From Clostridia bacterium (GTDB lineage Bacteria > Bacillota > Clostridia > Lachnospirales > Lachnospiraceae), in the NCBI GenBank assembly GCA_009929615.1, contig SAAB01000001.1:62001-126000 (forward strand): a DNA stretch of 64,000 nucleotides, in the 5' to 3' direction. The translations under genes and the position numbers were made by a program. The notes under the pieces are model-generated. The model searched no databases, was not told the DNA's origin, and worked only from the letters and a program-made list of their open reading frames with translations. This document shows, piece after piece, positions 63,823 to 64,000 of this stretch (positions are counted from its first letter, which is position 1; each line of letters opens with the position of its first letter).

Positions 63823-64000
63823 GACGATTCTTGAGGTCGAGAACCTTACCAAATACTTTAGTACTCCTGGCGGACAGCTTCATGCTGTAGATGGCGTTAA
63901 CTTTAAGATTGAACAGGGAAGAACCCTCGGTATTGTAGGTGAGTCCGGTTGCGGAAAGTCTACAACAGGACGTACAATCTTGAAACTTTTAGAGCCAACC
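63812..64000 (+). CDS. Oligopeptide ABC transporter ATP-binding protein (DppF/OppF-like), 5' part
   Basis: The first 63 residues of the second ATPase, cut by the window end. [20 protein letters not shown] and Walker [10 protein letters not shown] are visible. AAGGAGGAA eight bases before the ATG, within the end of the upstream gene, implies coupled translation. The heterodimer partner is the preceding ATPase. Confidence 0.93.
   Translation, partial: MENKTILEVENLTKYFSTPGGQLHAVDGVNFKIEQGRTLGIVGESGCGKSTTGRTILKLLEPT

Overview
The window looks like an ordinary chromosomal stretch of a low-GC, Gram-positive anaerobe of the Clostridia, most likely a Lachnospiraceae-type gut organism. This rests on the family mix: a GGGtGRT protein with a NifU-like partner, a DUF5688 protein, an sce7726-type protein, CmpB-type permease proteins, lipoprotein flavodoxins and XRE/MATE genes. 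Strong AGGAGG-type ribosome sites, sigma-A-like promoters and short rho-independent terminators fit the same picture. Nearly every gene is on the plus strand; only the cdaR-type regulator and the LUD protein are on minus. I see no rRNA, tRNA, CRISPR array, insertion sequence, prophage or integrase.

Region by region. 1-5 kb: the 3' end of gltD, a hybrid sensor kinase, a probable rod-shaped structured RNA (6S-like) with its own promoter, and a MutS2-like ATPase without an Smr domain. 5-7.4 kb: a CdaR-type regulator divergent from glycerate kinase, with a dyad operator between them. 7.5-16 kb: a translationally coupled nuclease-like protein and EF-hand mini-protein, a MATE exporter, a cytidylate-kinase-like gene frameshifted at an A9 tract, transporters, an ACT protein, an acetyltransferase, a GrpB remnant and an Imm5-like immunity protein. 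16-21.3 kb: LysR and MerR regulators followed by two surface (lipoprotein) flavodoxins, one fused to a cyclophilin-like domain, a MATE exporter and a DUF4405 membrane protein with cytochrome-b-like histidine spacing. 21.4-29.5 kb: small Cys-rich protein, an XRE regulator broken by a TGA, PAP2, CPBP protease, LysR/LysE, EamA, duplicated CmpB and a MerR/GyrI regulator with a 19-bp-spacer promoter. 29.5-33.6 kb: three cytoplasmic flavodoxin-fold proteins and an EAL-CBS-GGDEF protein.

33.8-48.5 kb is mostly housekeeping: truncated DUF5688 gene, hisS-aspS, glyA, Fe-S-type flavoprotein, membrane GGDEF-REC protein, a hydrolase fused in frame to DUF1292, LUD protein, topoisomerase III, glmS and a hexapeptide-repeat protein. 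48.8-51.1 kb holds the NifU-like/GGGtGRT pair followed by an IscR-like Rrf2 regulator with three cysteines, the best candidate for an uncharacterised iron-sulfur system. 51.2-58.9 kb: HAD phosphatase, InlB-repeat surface protein, EutQ-like cupin, enolase (ribosome site buried in a hairpin), ilvN, ilvC and a transglycosylase. 59.2 kb to the end: a five-gene oligopeptide ABC operon (lipoprotein binding protein, two permeases, two ATPases; the last is cut by the window).

Two themes recur. One is flavodoxin-fold redox proteins (six in 22 kb, two of them predicted outside the membrane). The other is small-scale gene decay: an A9 frameshift, a nonsense codon, two truncated remnants and a lost stop codon producing a fusion. 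All calls are from reading the sequence; no database search was possible.
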